Notes: generated by a model not told the origin, from the sequence alone. Shown: positions 42,736 through 51,796, counted from the stretch's first letter. The stretch is 64,000 nt of DNA from Glycomyces terrestris (GCF_003933745.1 NZ_RSEB01000004.1:186001-250000), one strand, 5' to 3'. Numbers and translations are program-made.

Positions 42736-43794
42736 ATGCGCGCGTTGACCGTCGAGCCCGGCGTCAAGGGCTCGCTGTCGCTGGAGGAAGTGGACGAGCC
42801 GGCGCCCGGGCCGGGCGAGCTGCTCGTCGACGCAGTCGCGCTCGGCGTGTGCGGCACCGACCGGGAGCTCGCCGACGGCGAGTACGGCTGGGCCCCGGCC
42901 GGCGCCGACCGGCTCATCATCGGCCACGAGTCGCTCGGCCGGGTCCGCGAAGCCCCCGAGGGCAGCGGGTTCGCGCCGGGCGACCTCGTCGTCGGCGTCG
43001 TGCGCCGGCCCGACCCCGAGCCGTGCGGCGCGTGCGCGCGCGGCCTGTTCGACAACTGCCGCAACGGCGGCTACACCGAGCGCGGCATCAAGGAGATCCA
43101 CGGCTACGGCAGCGAGGTCTGGACCGTCGAGGCCGACTACGCCGTCAAGCTCGACCCCTCCCTCGCCGAGGTCGGGGTCCTGCTGGAGCCGATGAGCGTG
43201 CTCGTCAAGGCCTGGGAGCAGATCGACAGGGTCGGCGGCCGCTCCTGGTTCGACCCGCGGACCGTGCTCGTCACCGGGGCCGGGCCGATCGGGCTCCTCG
43301 CCGCCCTCATCGGCGCGCAGCGCGGCCTCGAGGTCCACGTCCTCGACCGCGCCGAGGACGGCCACAAGCCCGAGCTCGTGCACGCGCTCGGCGCGACCTA
43401 CCACTACGAGGGCTTCGCGAAGGCGCTCGAGTCGGTCGTGCCCGACATCGTCGTGGAGGCCACCGGGGCCGAGGCGCTCGTGTTCGACGCGATGGCCGCG
43501 ACCGGCGCGTTCGGCGTCACCTGCCTGACCGGGGTCTCGCCCGCGGGGCGGCGCGTCACGGTCGACGCCGGGAGCCTGAACCGCGACATCGTCCTGGAGA
43601 ACGACGTCGTCGTCGGCTCGGTCAACGCCAACCTGGAGCACTGCACGCGGGCCGCGCAGGTCCTCGCCGAGTCCGATCAGGACTTCCTCAAGGGGCTCAT
43701 CACCAAGCGCGTCCCGCTCGCGGAGTACCAGGAGGCGTTCCACGCCGGCTCCGGCGAGGTCAAGGTCGTGATCGACATCGAAGGCGCCGCGTGA
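42736..43794 (+). CDS. zinc-dependent medium-chain dehydrogenase (glucose 1-dehydrogenase-like)
   Basis: 352 aa. MDR fold with catalytic-Zn residues in GVCGTDRE and GHESLG, a structural Zn loop PCGACARGLFDNC that keeps only three Cys, and a Rossmann domain VLVTGAGPIGLLAALIG. The N-terminal MRALTVEPGVKGSLSLEEVDEPAP and the SGFAPGDLVVGVVRRPDPEPC segment resemble archaeal/actinobacterial glucose 1-dehydrogenase. NAD(P)-linked oxidation of glucose or a related sugar to lactone is likely. The ATG has GAAGGGGA upstream. CCGG-repeat palindromic DNA (about 43815-43830) follows the stop. Confidence 0.85.
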   Translation: MRALTVEPGVKGSLSLEEVDEPAPGPGELLVDAVALGVCGTDRELADGEYGWAPAGADRLIIGHESLGRVREAPEGSGFAPGDLVVGVVRRPDPEPCGACARGLFDNCRNGGYTERGIKEIHGYGSEVWTVEADYAVKLDPSLAEVGVLLEPMSVLVKAWEQIDRVGGRSWFDPRTVLVTGAGPIGLLAALIGAQRGLEVHVLDRAEDGHKPELVHALGATYHYEGFAKALESVVPDIVVEATGAEALVFDAMAATGAFGVTCLTGVSPAGRRVTVDAGSLNRDIVLENDVVVGSVNANLEHCTRAAQVLAESDQDFLKGLITKRVPLAEYQEAFHAGSGEVKVVIDIEGAA

Positions 43795-43846
43795 CTGTGG
43801 CCTGACCCGATTGCCGGCCGGCCGGCCGGTCCGTACGATCGGAGCC

Positions 43847-45706
43847 ATGCACAAGAAAGCGCTTACTCAAAGCGCGAATAGCGCGACCAGCGCGACTGCT
43901 CCCAGCGCGGCATCGCCCGGCCCCACCCATCACGGCCACCACCAGCTCGGACACCACCACGCCCCCCTCGACGGCGACCGCCCGGCGCGCTCGGTCCTGC
44001 GCCTCCTCGCGCGCCGCCCGTGGCGGCTCACCGCGGCCTTCGCCGCCTTCGCCGCCAAGGAGGTCCCGCTGTGGTTCCTCCCGGTCGTCACCGCCGCGAT
44101 CATCGACCTCGTCTCCGCGGACGGCTCGGTCAGCGCCGTCCTCGGCTGGCTCGCGCTCGCCGTCCTCCTGCTGGTCCAGAACTACCCGAACCACATCGTC
44201 TACACCCGCAACTTCATGACCGTCGTGCGCGACACCGGCGCCGAGCTGCGCAACGCGCTCGCCTCGCGCCTCCAGTCGCTCTCGATCGGCTACTACGCCC
44301 GCACCAGCGCCTCGATCGTCCAGAACAAGGTGGTGCGCGACGTCGAGAACGTCGAGCAGATGCTCCAGCAGATGACGCACCCGCTGCTGTCCTCGGTCAT
44401 GGTCCTCACCGGCGCGATCACCATGTCCGCCATCGCCGTCCCGCAGTTCCTGCCGGTCTACGCCCTCACCGTCCCCATCGCCATCGGCCTGCGCGCGGCC
44501 CTGCGGCGGCGCTCGCGCGCCCGCAACGAGCGGTTCCGCCGCGAGATGGAGGGCTTCGCCGCCCGCGTCGGCGAGATGGCCTCCCTCATCCCCGTCACCC
44601 GCGCCCACGGCCTGGAGCAGACCGCGGTCTCGCGCGTCGCCAGCGGCGCCGACGGCGTGCGCCGCGCCGGCCTCCACCTCGACATGCTCAACGGCCACGT
44701 CGCCTCGATCTCCTGGGTCACCATGCAGGTCCTCGGCGTCGCCTGCCTCGGGCTCGCCGCCGTCTTCGCCATCACCGGGTTCCTGCCGATCAGCCCCGGC
44801 GAGGTCGTGCTCCTGTCGACCTACTTCGCGCTCCTGACGCAGGGCCTGACGAACCTGCTCATGCTCATCCCCATCGGCGCGCGCGGCATGGAGTCGGTGC
44901 GGTCCATCGCCGAGGTCCTCCAGGACCCCGACATCGAGCAGAACGAGGGCAAGCGCGCCGTCGCGGCCGTCGAGGGCCGCCTCGTCCTCGAACGCGTCTC
45001 GCACCGCTACCCCGGCGCCGAGGCCCAAGCGGTGCAGGACGTCTCGCTCGACATCGCGGCCGGCACCACCACCGCGTTCGTCGGCTCCTCCGGCTCGGGC
45101 AAGTCCACCCTGCTCAACCTGGTGCTCGGCTTCGTGCGGCCCACCTCGGGCCGCATCCTCCTCGACGGCGTCGACATGCAGGAGCTCGACCTGCGCACCG
45201 CCCGCCGCTTCGCCTCCGTCGTGCCGCAGGAGTCCGTCCTGTTCGAGGGGACGATCCGCGAGAACGTCGGCTACGGCATGCCCGAGGCCGGCGAGGACCG
45301 CATCGTCGCGGCGCTGAAGGACGCCAACGCCTGGGAGTTCGTCACCCATCTCCCCGACGGCCTCGACACCGTCGTCGGCGAGCGCGGCGCGCGCCTCTCG
45401 GGCGGCCAGCGCCAGCGCCTCGCCATCGCCCGCGCCCTCGTGCGCGACCCGCGCATCCTCCTCCTCGACGAGGCCACCTCCGCGCTCGACCCCGAGGCCG
45501 AGGAGCTCGTCAAGGAGGCCCTCGGCCGCCTCATGCGCGGGCGCACCACCCTCGTGGTCGCCCACCGCCTCTCCACCATCCGCCAGGCCGACCGCATCGT
45601 CGTCCTCGAACGGGGCCGCATCGTCGAGCAGGGCTCCCACCCCGACCTCCTCGCCGCCGGGGGCCGCTACGCCCGCATGCACCTGACCCAGACCGGCGCC
45701 CGCTGA
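43847..45706 (+). CDS. ABC transporter, fused permease-ATPase (exporter type)
   Basis: 619 aa half-transporter. A His-rich N-terminus (HHGHHQLGHHHAP, residues 27-39) precedes a six-helix ABC-exporter membrane domain (about 60-350) and an ATPase domain: Walker A VGSSGSGKST, Q-loop VPQES, signature LSGGQRQR, Walker B ILLLDEATSALD, H-loop VAHRLST. It likely works as a homodimer exporting a lipid, peptide or drug. The His-rich head could bind metal. The first 60 bases use AT-richer codons and repeat AGCGCG at nine-base steps, which may reduce mRNA structure. A strong terminator follows. Confidence 0.92.
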   Translation: MHKKALTQSANSATSATAPSAASPGPTHHGHHQLGHHHAPLDGDRPARSVLRLLARRPWRLTAAFAAFAAKEVPLWFLPVVTAAIIDLVSADGSVSAVLGWLALAVLLLVQNYPNHIVYTRNFMTVVRDTGAELRNALASRLQSLSIGYYARTSASIVQNKVVRDVENVEQMLQQMTHPLLSSVMVLTGAITMSAIAVPQFLPVYALTVPIAIGLRAALRRRSRARNERFRREMEGFAARVGEMASLIPVTRAHGLEQTAVSRVASGADGVRRAGLHLDMLNGHVASISWVTMQVLGVACLGLAAVFAITGFLPISPGEVVLLSTYFALLTQGLTNLLMLIPIGARGMESVRSIAEVLQDPDIEQNEGKRAVAAVEGRLVLERVSHRYPGAEAQAVQDVSLDIAAGTTTAFVGSSGSGKSTLLNLVLGFVRPTSGRILLDGVDMQELDLRTARRFASVVPQESVLFEGTIRENVGYGMPEAGEDRIVAALKDANAWEFVTHLPDGLDTVVGERGARLSGGQRQRLAIARALVRDPRILLLDEATSALDPEAEELVKEALGRLMRGRTTLVVAHRLSTIRQADRIVVLERGRIVEQGSHPDLLAAGGRYARMHLTQTGAR

Positions 45707-45712
45707 ACAGCA

Positions 45713-45746
45713 GCGAGGGCGGGCCGCGACCGCGGCCCGCCCTCGC
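45713..45746. terminator. bidirectional terminator between ABC exporter and GH93 genes
   Basis: Perfect 16-bp arms (45713-45728 and 45731-45746) with a two-base centre, between convergent stops. Confidence 0.8.
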
Positions 45747-45758
45747 TCGTTCTCCTTG

Positions 45759-47426
45759 CTACGCGGGCAGGTTCCAGACCTGGGTCCAGAGGCCGTTGCA
45801 GTCGTAGATCTGGAGCCTCGTGCCGTCGGCGGTGCCGCCGGCCGAGATGTCGAGGCAGCGGCCCGACTGCGGGTTGAGCAGGGAGCCGTTCGCCTGCGGA
45901 GTCCAGACCTGGGCCCCCGACCCGTTGCACTCCCACAGCTGCACGGGGGTGCCGTTGGCGGTGCCCTGGGCGTCGACGTCGAGGCACTTGCCGAAGGCGC
46001 GCAGCGACCCGTCGGCGTAGCGCGACCAGTCCTGGCCCGAGGCGATGCCGCAGGCGTAGATCTGGGCGCGGTTGCCGTTCGCGGCGGTGTTCGTGTCCAC
46101 GTCGAGGCACTTGCCGGTCTGCGGGTTCACGATCGCGCCGGTGGCGCCGGGGACGGCGCCGATGCCGAAGCGGACCTCGCACTGGTTGTTCTGGCCCAGC
46201 CAGGTCGCGGCCAGGTAGAGGTAGCTCGTGCCGTTCTCGCGCGGGATCGCCGGCGTCGAGTAGCCCGGGCAGGAGGGGACCCCAGTGGCGTAGCCGCCAG
46301 TCGGGTTCACCGTGACCGGGGTGGTGGCCTCGAACCAGTCGCCGGCGCCGAGGTTCCGGTTCGCGAACAGGACGGTGCCGGACTCGGCCAGGACGGTCTT
46401 GTTCCCGGTCGGCCCGGCGACGACGCGCTGGCCCGAGAGCAGGAGCGTCCCGTTCGGACCGCCCGCGGGCGTCCAGGAGATGTACGGGGTGTGCAGGAGC
46501 TCGCGGTCGTCCGAGGTCTGCACGAGGGTGCCGCGGTCGCCCGCCGCGCCCCAGTTCAGGCCGTCGTGGCTGTACTTGATGTAGACCTCGCAGGCGTGGT
46601 CGGCGTTCGTGGCGTCGCGGCACAGCTCGTAGGCCATGACGAAGCGCCCGTCGGGGAGCTCGGCGAAGGTCTGCATGCCCGGGCGCAGCAGGTTGTCGGC
46701 CGGGAAGACCACGTCGTCCTGGATGCCCGAGCTCCAGCTCTGGCCGCCGTTGGTCGAGGTGTAGTGCGCGATCTTCTGGTTGTTGGTGGCGCTGTTGGAG
46801 GGCCGCTCGTCGGAGATGAAGCAGGCGAGGGTGCCGTTGTCGGCCACCAGGAACGTCGGCTCCCAGATGCCGTGGCCCCACGAGTTCGGCTGGCCCGAGG
46901 TCTGGGTGCAGTTCGACAGGAACGTCCAGGTGACGCCGCCGTCGGTGCTCTTGAAGACCTCGACCTTCTGCGCGGTGTAGTTCCCGACGTCCCAGGCGGT
47001 GCCGGCGGCGAGGAGGTCCCCGGCGTTGAGCCCGGTGATGGTGCGCGGCACCTCGAACAGCGTCGGCGCCTCCAGGTCCCAGCCGGGCGTGTTCGAGGTG
47101 ATGGTGCTGATCTGGGTCCAGCTGGCGCCGCCGTTGGTGGAGCGGTAGATCGGGAGGTTCGTGGGGGCGTCGTGCCCGCCCTTGGCGAACGTGGCGAGCA
47201 TCGTCTCGGCGGCGGTGCCGTCGTGCTTCAGGCCGATGGCCCGCGGGTAGCCCGCGGTGCCGCTCGGGAACGCGGCGAGGTTCGGGGAGTAGAGCACCGT
47301 GCCCGGGTAGGCGGCCTGGGCCGGGGTCGCGACGAGCGCCTGCGCGCCGGCGGCCGCGAGGACCGCGGCCGCCAGCAGCACGGCGCAGCGCCGCGCGGCG
47401 GCGGCCAACCGTCTTGTCACCGTCAT
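45759..47426 (-). CDS. secreted GH93-like exo-arabinanase with C-terminal ricin lectin domain
   Basis: 555 aa. A signal peptide (about 1-38, ending AQA) precedes a six-bladed sialidase-fold catalytic domain with Asp-box-like repeats (STNGGASW, STDGGVTW, STNGGQSW) and HGIWEPTF, CFISDER and DNLLRPGMQTF, which fit GH93 exo-alpha-1,5-L-arabinanase. The C-terminal beta-trefoil (about 425-555) has three QxW-type repeats (QIYACG...QDW, QLWECN...QVW, QIYDCN...QVW). It should release arabinobiose from debranched arabinan. The ATG at 47424-47426 has AGGAGG upstream. Two LacI operators in its promoter tie it to the adjacent importer regulon. GH33-like sialidase is the main alternative. Confidence 0.82.
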   Translation of the reverse strand: MTVTRRLAAAARRCAVLLAAAVLAAAGAQALVATPAQAAYPGTVLYSPNLAAFPSGTAGYPRAIGLKHDGTAAETMLATFAKGGHDAPTNLPIYRSTNGGASWTQISTITSNTPGWDLEAPTLFEVPRTITGLNAGDLLAAGTAWDVGNYTAQKVEVFKSTDGGVTWTFLSNCTQTSGQPNSWGHGIWEPTFLVADNGTLACFISDERPSNSATNNQKIAHYTSTNGGQSWSSGIQDDVVFPADNLLRPGMQTFAELPDGRFVMAYELCRDATNADHACEVYIKYSHDGLNWGAAGDRGTLVQTSDDRELLHTPYISWTPAGGPNGTLLLSGQRVVAGPTGNKTVLAESGTVLFANRNLGAGDWFEATTPVTVNPTGGYATGVPSCPGYSTPAIPRENGTSYLYLAATWLGQNNQCEVRFGIGAVPGATGAIVNPQTGKCLDVDTNTAANGNRAQIYACGIASGQDWSRYADGSLRAFGKCLDVDAQGTANGTPVQLWECNGSGAQVWTPQANGSLLNPQSGRCLDISAGGTADGTRLQIYDCNGLWTQVWNLPA

Positions 47427-47461
47427 GGGGGTTGCCTCCTGTGGAGTGAAGCGCCTGCGGC

Positions 47462-47509
47462 TTTGCAGACGTTGCAAACACCATGCCAGGAATTTGCCTA
47501 CGTTGCAAG
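47462..47509 (-). promoter_or_regulatory. GH93 promoter with two LacI operators
   Basis: On the minus strand, TTGCAA (-35, inside the distal operator) is followed 17 bases later by CATGGT (-10) and then the proximal operator. Operators: 47493-47509 (CTTGCAACGTAGGCAAA read on minus) and 47462-47478 (TTTGCAACGTCTGCAAA). Centres are 31 bp apart. The same layout occurs in the importer promoter at 48598-48643. Confidence 0.8.
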
Positions 47510-47529
47510 AGGCGGTTTCCATGACAAAA

Positions 47530-47556
47530 CGCCCCCGGCCCAGGCGGCCGGGGGCG
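47530..47556 (-). terminator. rho-independent terminator of the LacI gene
   Basis: Perfect 11-bp GC stem (47530-47540 with 47546-47556), 14 bases after the LacI stop, followed on the minus strand by GTTTTGTC. This is one of the few hairpins here with a real T-run. Confidence 0.85.
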
Positions 47557-47570
47557 CAGCTCGGCCGGGT

Positions 47571-48590
47571 TCAGCCCGCAGTGCTCTCGCGGACCACGAG
47601 CCGGTGCGGGGCCACGACCTCCTCGGCCGGGGTGTCCGGGGCCTCAATGCGCGCGGCGATCCGGCGCACCGCCTCGCGCGCGATGAACGGCGTGTCCAGG
47701 GAGACCGTCGAGAGCGAGGGCCGCGCGAACCGGCCCTCCTCGATGTCGTCGATCCCGATCACCGCCACGTCCTCGGGCACGCTGAGCCCGGCGTCGAAGA
47801 CCGCGCGCATCGCGCCGACCGCGAGCAGGTCCGAGAAGCAGAAGATCGCGTCGGGCCGCGGCGAGAGCGCCATGAGCGCCGTCGCCGCCTCGTACCCGTC
47901 GGTGCGGCTGTAGTGCGGCGCCGGCGTCGCGTACTCCGGCCGCGCCTCCAGGCCCGCTTCCTCAAGGGCCGCTTCGTATCCCGCGGTGCGCAGCAGCGGC
48001 GTGGCGTACTCCTCCAGCGGCTGCGCCCCGATCGCGGCGATCCGGGTCCGCCCGCTTGCCACCAGGTGCGCCACCGCGTCCCGCGCCGCCTGCACGTTGT
48101 CGATCGCCACGTGGTCGAAGCGGCCGTCGAACTCGTGCTCGCCCAGCAGCACCAGCGGCATGTGCTCGGAGCGGTGCATGTCGAGCAGCTCGGCCTTGGT
48201 GACGAGCGGGCTGAACAGGATGCCGTCGAACAGCATCGTGCGGTCGTCGCCCATGAGCAGGCGCCGCTCGCGCTCGTGGTCGTGCCCGGTCTGGTCGATC
48301 ATCACGCGGTAGCCGAACTCGGCGGCCGCGTCGATCACGTCCCGGGCCAGCTCGCTGAAGTACGGTACGTCGATCTCGGGCACCACGAGCGCGAGCATCC
48401 CCGTGCGGCCGGTGCGGAGGGTGCGCGCGACGGGGTTGGCGCGGTAGTCGAGCTCTTCGATGGCGGCCAGCACGCGCTGGCGCATCCGCTCGCTGACGTG
48501 GGCGTACCCGCTCACGACATTGGACACGGTGCGGACGGAGACCTGCGCCAGTTCGGCGACGTCGCGAAGTGTTGCCGGCATACGGCCCAT
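47571..48590 (-). CDS. LacI-family regulator of the arabinan/galactan locus
   Basis: 339 aa. N-terminal LacI HTH (ATLRDVAELAQVSVRTVSNVVSGYAHVSE in pieces) with hinge (LDYRANPVARTLRTGRTG), then a sugar-binding core (LALVVPEIDVPYFSELARDVIDAA, IDDIEEGRFARPSLSTVSLDTP). The start may be the ATG at 48590 or at 48581, which is better spaced from GGTAGG. It lies between its two presumed targets: the GH93 gene downstream and the divergent importer operon. An operator ends eight bases upstream of its own start, so autorepression is likely. The inducer is probably an arabino- or galacto-oligosaccharide (inferred). Confidence 0.92.
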   Translation of the reverse strand: MGRMPATLRDVAELAQVSVRTVSNVVSGYAHVSERMRQRVLAAIEELDYRANPVARTLRTGRTGMLALVVPEIDVPYFSELARDVIDAAAEFGYRVMIDQTGHDHERERRLLMGDDRTMLFDGILFSPLVTKAELLDMHRSEHMPLVLLGEHEFDGRFDHVAIDNVQAARDAVAHLVASGRTRIAAIGAQPLEEYATPLLRTAGYEAALEEAGLEARPEYATPAPHYSRTDGYEAATALMALSPRPDAIFCFSDLLAVGAMRAVFDAGLSVPEDVAVIGIDDIEEGRFARPSLSTVSLDTPFIAREAVRRIAARIEAPDTPAEEVVAPHRLVVRESTAG

Positions 48591-48597
48591 CCTACCG

Positions 48598-48643
48598 TTT
48601 GCAACGTCGGCAAAGGGGTGCTAGGTTTTGCACACGTTGGAAA
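48598..48643 (+). promoter_or_regulatory. importer-operon promoter with two LacI operators
   Basis: TTGCAA (48599-48604, -35) and TAGGTT (48622-48627, -10) are 17 bases apart. Operators TTTGCAACGTCGGCAAA (48598-48614) and TTTGCACACGTTGGAAA (48627-48643) cover the -35 box and the start-site region. Consensus with the GH93 sites: TTTGCAACGTNGGCAAA. Confidence 0.82.
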
Positions 48644-48663
48644 ATCACACAAGGGAGTGTTCC

Positions 48664-50019
48664 ATGCACCGCCATCTCCTCCGGAGACGCGCCCTCATCG
48701 CGTCCGCCGGGCTCGCCGCCGCGGCGCCCGCCCTCGCCGCGTGCGGCCCCGACATCGCCTCGGAAGACGACGCCGGCCCGTCGAGCCGCCTCCAGGCCCC
48801 CGACCGCACCGAAGGCGAGATCACGATCTGGGACCGCTCCGGCGACCTCTTCGAGATCTTCGAAGGCGCCATCGCCGAGTTCAACGCCGCCTATCCGGGC
48901 ATCAAGGTGAACCACGTCGCCGTCGACATCGACGCGAAGCTCCAGAACACGCTCATCACCGGCGCCGACGTGCCCGACGGCGTCTTCCTCGACGACGCCA
49001 AGGTCGGCGGCTTCACCGACTACCTGTGGGACCTCGGCGACGTGCTCGCCCCCTACACCGCCGACATCGCCCAGCAGAAGCTCGACGTCAACACCGTGAA
49101 CGGCGGCGTCTACGGCGTCCCCTTCGACCTCGACCCCGGCCTGCTGTTCTACAACGCGACCGCGCTCGAGGCCGCCGGGATCGACATCGCCGCCGTCGCG
49201 ACCTACGACGACCTCCTCCAGGCCGCCCGCGACTACCGGGCCGCCGTACCCGGCTCCGCGCCCATCCACCTGGAGCAGTCCGCGTTCCTCGGCCAGCTCC
49301 AGCTGGAGATGTACGCGAGCCAGCTCGGCACCTCCATCGCCGACGCCGACGGGAACCTCCGCCTCGACACCCCCGAGTTCGAGCGCGTCCTCACGTTCCT
49401 CGACACCGTCCGCCAGGAGGGCCTCGGCACCCGCGCCGAGTACCTCACGCCCACCGACATCGCCGAACTCGACAACGGCAACCAGGTCTTCTACCCCTGG
49501 GCCATCTGGTTCTCCTTCGCGCCCCAGCAGGTCCTCACCGCCACCAGCGGCGACTGGCGCGCCACCCAGCTGCCCGCCTGGGACGCCGGCGGCGCCCGCT
49601 CCGGCGCCATGGGCGGCTCCTCGTTCGTGCTCCCCAAGGACGGCCCCAACGCCGACCTCGCCTGGCTGTTCTACGAGTTCCTCATGTTCACCGAGGCCGG
49701 CTACACCGCCGTGTGGGGCCCCGGCGAGGTCTACCCCGAGGGCCTGGCCACCTCGATCCCCAGCTACACGCCCGCGGCCGACCCCGCCAAGCCCCTCTAC
49801 AGCGGGATCACCGCGCTCGGCGGCCAGGACCTGTGGACCGTCGCCACCGAGGCCGGGGCCCAGATCCCCGGCGGCACCCCCACCCCCGCGTGGTGGGCCG
49901 GCGCCGTCGACTACCTCGGCAACAACCTCCAGCGGATGCTCGACGGCGACATGACCCCGCAGGAGGTCCTCGCCCAGTCCACCGAGGACATCCAGGTGAA
50001 CCTGGTGGACCGCCAGTGA
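48664..50019 (+). CDS. sugar ABC transporter substrate-binding lipoprotein
   Basis: 451 aa, family 1 extracellular solute-binding protein. A twin-Arg-containing lipoprotein signal (LLRRRALIASAGLAAAAPALAAC, lipid on the Cys of LAAC) is followed by the usual GEITIWDRSGDLFEIFEGAIAEFNAAYPG and late GQDLWTVATEAGAQIPGG-type segments. It should capture arabino- or galacto-oligosaccharides outside the membrane for the two downstream permeases. AAGGGAG precedes the ATG. It is the first gene of a four-gene operon (binding protein, two permeases, GH2). The LacI operators lie 20-65 bases upstream. Confidence 0.93.
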   Translation: MHRHLLRRRALIASAGLAAAAPALAACGPDIASEDDAGPSSRLQAPDRTEGEITIWDRSGDLFEIFEGAIAEFNAAYPGIKVNHVAVDIDAKLQNTLITGADVPDGVFLDDAKVGGFTDYLWDLGDVLAPYTADIAQQKLDVNTVNGGVYGVPFDLDPGLLFYNATALEAAGIDIAAVATYDDLLQAARDYRAAVPGSAPIHLEQSAFLGQLQLEMYASQLGTSIADADGNLRLDTPEFERVLTFLDTVRQEGLGTRAEYLTPTDIAELDNGNQVFYPWAIWFSFAPQQVLTATSGDWRATQLPAWDAGGARSGAMGGSSFVLPKDGPNADLAWLFYEFLMFTEAGYTAVWGPGEVYPEGLATSIPSYTPAADPAKPLYSGITALGGQDLWTVATEAGAQIPGGTPTPAWWAGAVDYLGNNLQRMLDGDMTPQEVLAQSTEDIQVNLVDRQ

Positions 50020-50930
50020 CGGCCCTCCCCGTCCCCGCGGCCCGGCGCGCCCCTCGCGCCGGGCGCGGCCCCCGCCTGCGCCGCCGCCTCGCGCCGTACG
50101 TGTTCGTCCTGCCCTTCGCCGCGGTCTTCGCCGCCTTCAGCGTCTACCCGCTGTTCTTCACCGCCCGCCTGTCCTTCACCGACTGGCGCGGCACCGGCGC
50201 CGCCACCTGGGTCGGCTGGGACAACTACGCGTACCTGCTCACCAACCCCGCGTTCTGGTCCTCCCTGGGCAACTCCGCGGTCCTGTGGCTGCTCATCGTC
50301 CCCGTCCAGATGGCCGTCGGCGTCCTCGTGGCCGTCCTGCTCAACGACGCGAAGCTGCGGCTCCGCGGCCTCTACCGGGTCGCCTTCATCGTCCCGTTCG
50401 TGACCCCGCTCGTGGCCGTCGCCCAGATCTGGGTGGTCCTGTTCGACCAGCGGTACGGCGCCGTCAACGCCTTCCTCGGCCTCTTCGGACTCCCCGAGAC
50501 CGGCTGGCTCACCACCAGCGCCTGGGCCAAGCCCACGCTCGCGCTGTTGTTCCTGTGGAAGACCACCGGGTTCATCGTGATCATCCTGCTCTCGGGCCTC
50601 CAGTCGATCAACGCCTCGATCTACGAGGCCGCCGACCTCGACGGGGCCTCCAAGGCCCGGCGGCTGTGGAGCATCACCGTCCCGCTCCTGCGCCGCACCC
50701 TCGGATTCGCCGTGGTCCTCCAGACCCTCGCGGTCTTCCAGATGTTCGCCGAGCCGTTCGTGGTCACCCAGGGCGGCCCGTACAACTCGACCACCACCGC
50801 GGGCTACTACCTCTACAACCACATCACCCGGGCGGACCTGGGCACCGGCGCGGCCAACTCCTTCCTCCTGGTCGTCCTCGTCATGGCGCTCTCGCTCCTG
50901 TTCGTCCGCCTGCTGCGAGCGAAGGACTAG
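50016..50930 (+). CDS. sugar ABC transporter permease 1 (MalF/UgpA type)
   Basis: 304 aa with six membrane helices and the permease EAA loop (EAADLDGASKARRLWSITVPLL). The start is GTG 50016-50018, overlapping the binding-protein TGA as GTGA. An Arg-rich cytoplasmic N-terminus (PRAGRGPRLRRRLAPY) precedes TM1. It pairs with the next permease to form the membrane channel. The operon lacks an ATPase, so a shared MsiK-type ATPase elsewhere is expected. Confidence 0.93.
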   Translation: MTALPVPAARRAPRAGRGPRLRRRLAPYVFVLPFAAVFAAFSVYPLFFTARLSFTDWRGTGAATWVGWDNYAYLLTNPAFWSSLGNSAVLWLLIVPVQMAVGVLVAVLLNDAKLRLRGLYRVAFIVPFVTPLVAVAQIWVVLFDQRYGAVNAFLGLFGLPETGWLTTSAWAKPTLALLFLWKTTGFIVIILLSGLQSINASIYEAADLDGASKARRLWSITVPLLRRTLGFAVVLQTLAVFQMFAEPFVVTQGGPYNSTTTAGYYLYNHITRADLGTGAANSFLLVVLVMALSLLFVRLLRAKD

Positions 50931-50932
50931 CC

Positions 50933-51793
50933 ATGGCCGCCACCACCGAACGCACCCGGCCCCGCATCGGCTCGCACCTGTTCCTGACGCTCCTGCTCGT
51001 CGCGTTCCTGTTCCCCGTCGCCTGGGCGCTGCTCTCGGCGTTCAAACCCGCCGACGCGATCATCCGGTCCCCGCTCACCTTCGACCCGACGACCTTCACC
51101 CTCGACAACTACACCGCGATGTTCCAGGACGTTCCCATCGGACAGGGATTCCTCAACACCGCCGTCGTGCTCCTCTGCAAGGGCGCCGCCACGATGTTCT
51201 TCGCCCCGCTCGCGGCCTTCGCCTTCGCGAAGTACCAGTGGGCCGGCAAGAACCTCGTCTTCGGGGCCGTCCTCATCACCCTCATGCTGCCGACGATCGT
51301 GCTCATCATCCCGCTGCTGCTGGAGATGAAGGCCCTCGGCTGGGTCAACACCTACCAGGCGCTCATCCTCCCCGGCGCGGTCGACGCGTTCGCGATCTTC
51401 TGGATGCGCCAGGTCATCACCGCCGTCCCCGACGAGCTCCTCGACGCCGCCCGCGTCGACGGCTGCGGCGAGTTCGCCCTCTTCTGGCGCGTCGTCGTCC
51501 CCGTCATCCGCCCCGGCCTCGCCGGCCTCGGCGTCCTCACCGTCATGAACATCTACAACGACTTCGTCTGGCCCGTGGTGGCCGCGAGCTCCGAGCGCAT
51601 GGCGACCCTCCAGGTCGTGCTCTCCACCCTCGCGCAGAACATCACCGGCAACCGGATCGGCGCCGACTACGCCACCGTCACAGGCGAACTGCTCGCGGCG
51701 AGCTCCGTCGCACTCGTCCCGCTGCTGGTGCTGTTCATCCTGCTCCAGCGGCACTTCATCAACGGCATCCTCGCCGGCAGCGTGAAAGGCTGA
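50933..51793 (+). CDS. sugar ABC transporter permease 2 (MalG/UgpE type)
   Basis: 286 aa, six membrane helices. EAA-type loop: DELLDAARVDGCGEFALFWRVVVPVIRPGL in part. The end, LLQRHFINGILAGSVKG, is a hallmark of sugar-importer second permeases. The ATG is two bases after the previous stop, and the GH2 ATG follows three bases after its own stop, so translation is tightly linked. Confidence 0.93.
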   Translation: MAATTERTRPRIGSHLFLTLLLVAFLFPVAWALLSAFKPADAIIRSPLTFDPTTFTLDNYTAMFQDVPIGQGFLNTAVVLLCKGAATMFFAPLAAFAFAKYQWAGKNLVFGAVLITLMLPTIVLIIPLLLEMKALGWVNTYQALILPGAVDAFAIFWMRQVITAVPDELLDAARVDGCGEFALFWRVVVPVIRPGLAGLGVLTVMNIYNDFVWPVVAASSERMATLQVVLSTLAQNITGNRIGADYATVTGELLAASSVALVPLLVLFILLQRHFINGILAGSVKG

Positions 51794-51796
51794 CGC

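Noticed and set aside
45756-50930. A 1724-codon frame from the GH93 3' end to permease 1
   Set aside because: Only the final 304 codons are permease 1; the rest is antisense to GH93 and LacI or out of frame with the binding protein.
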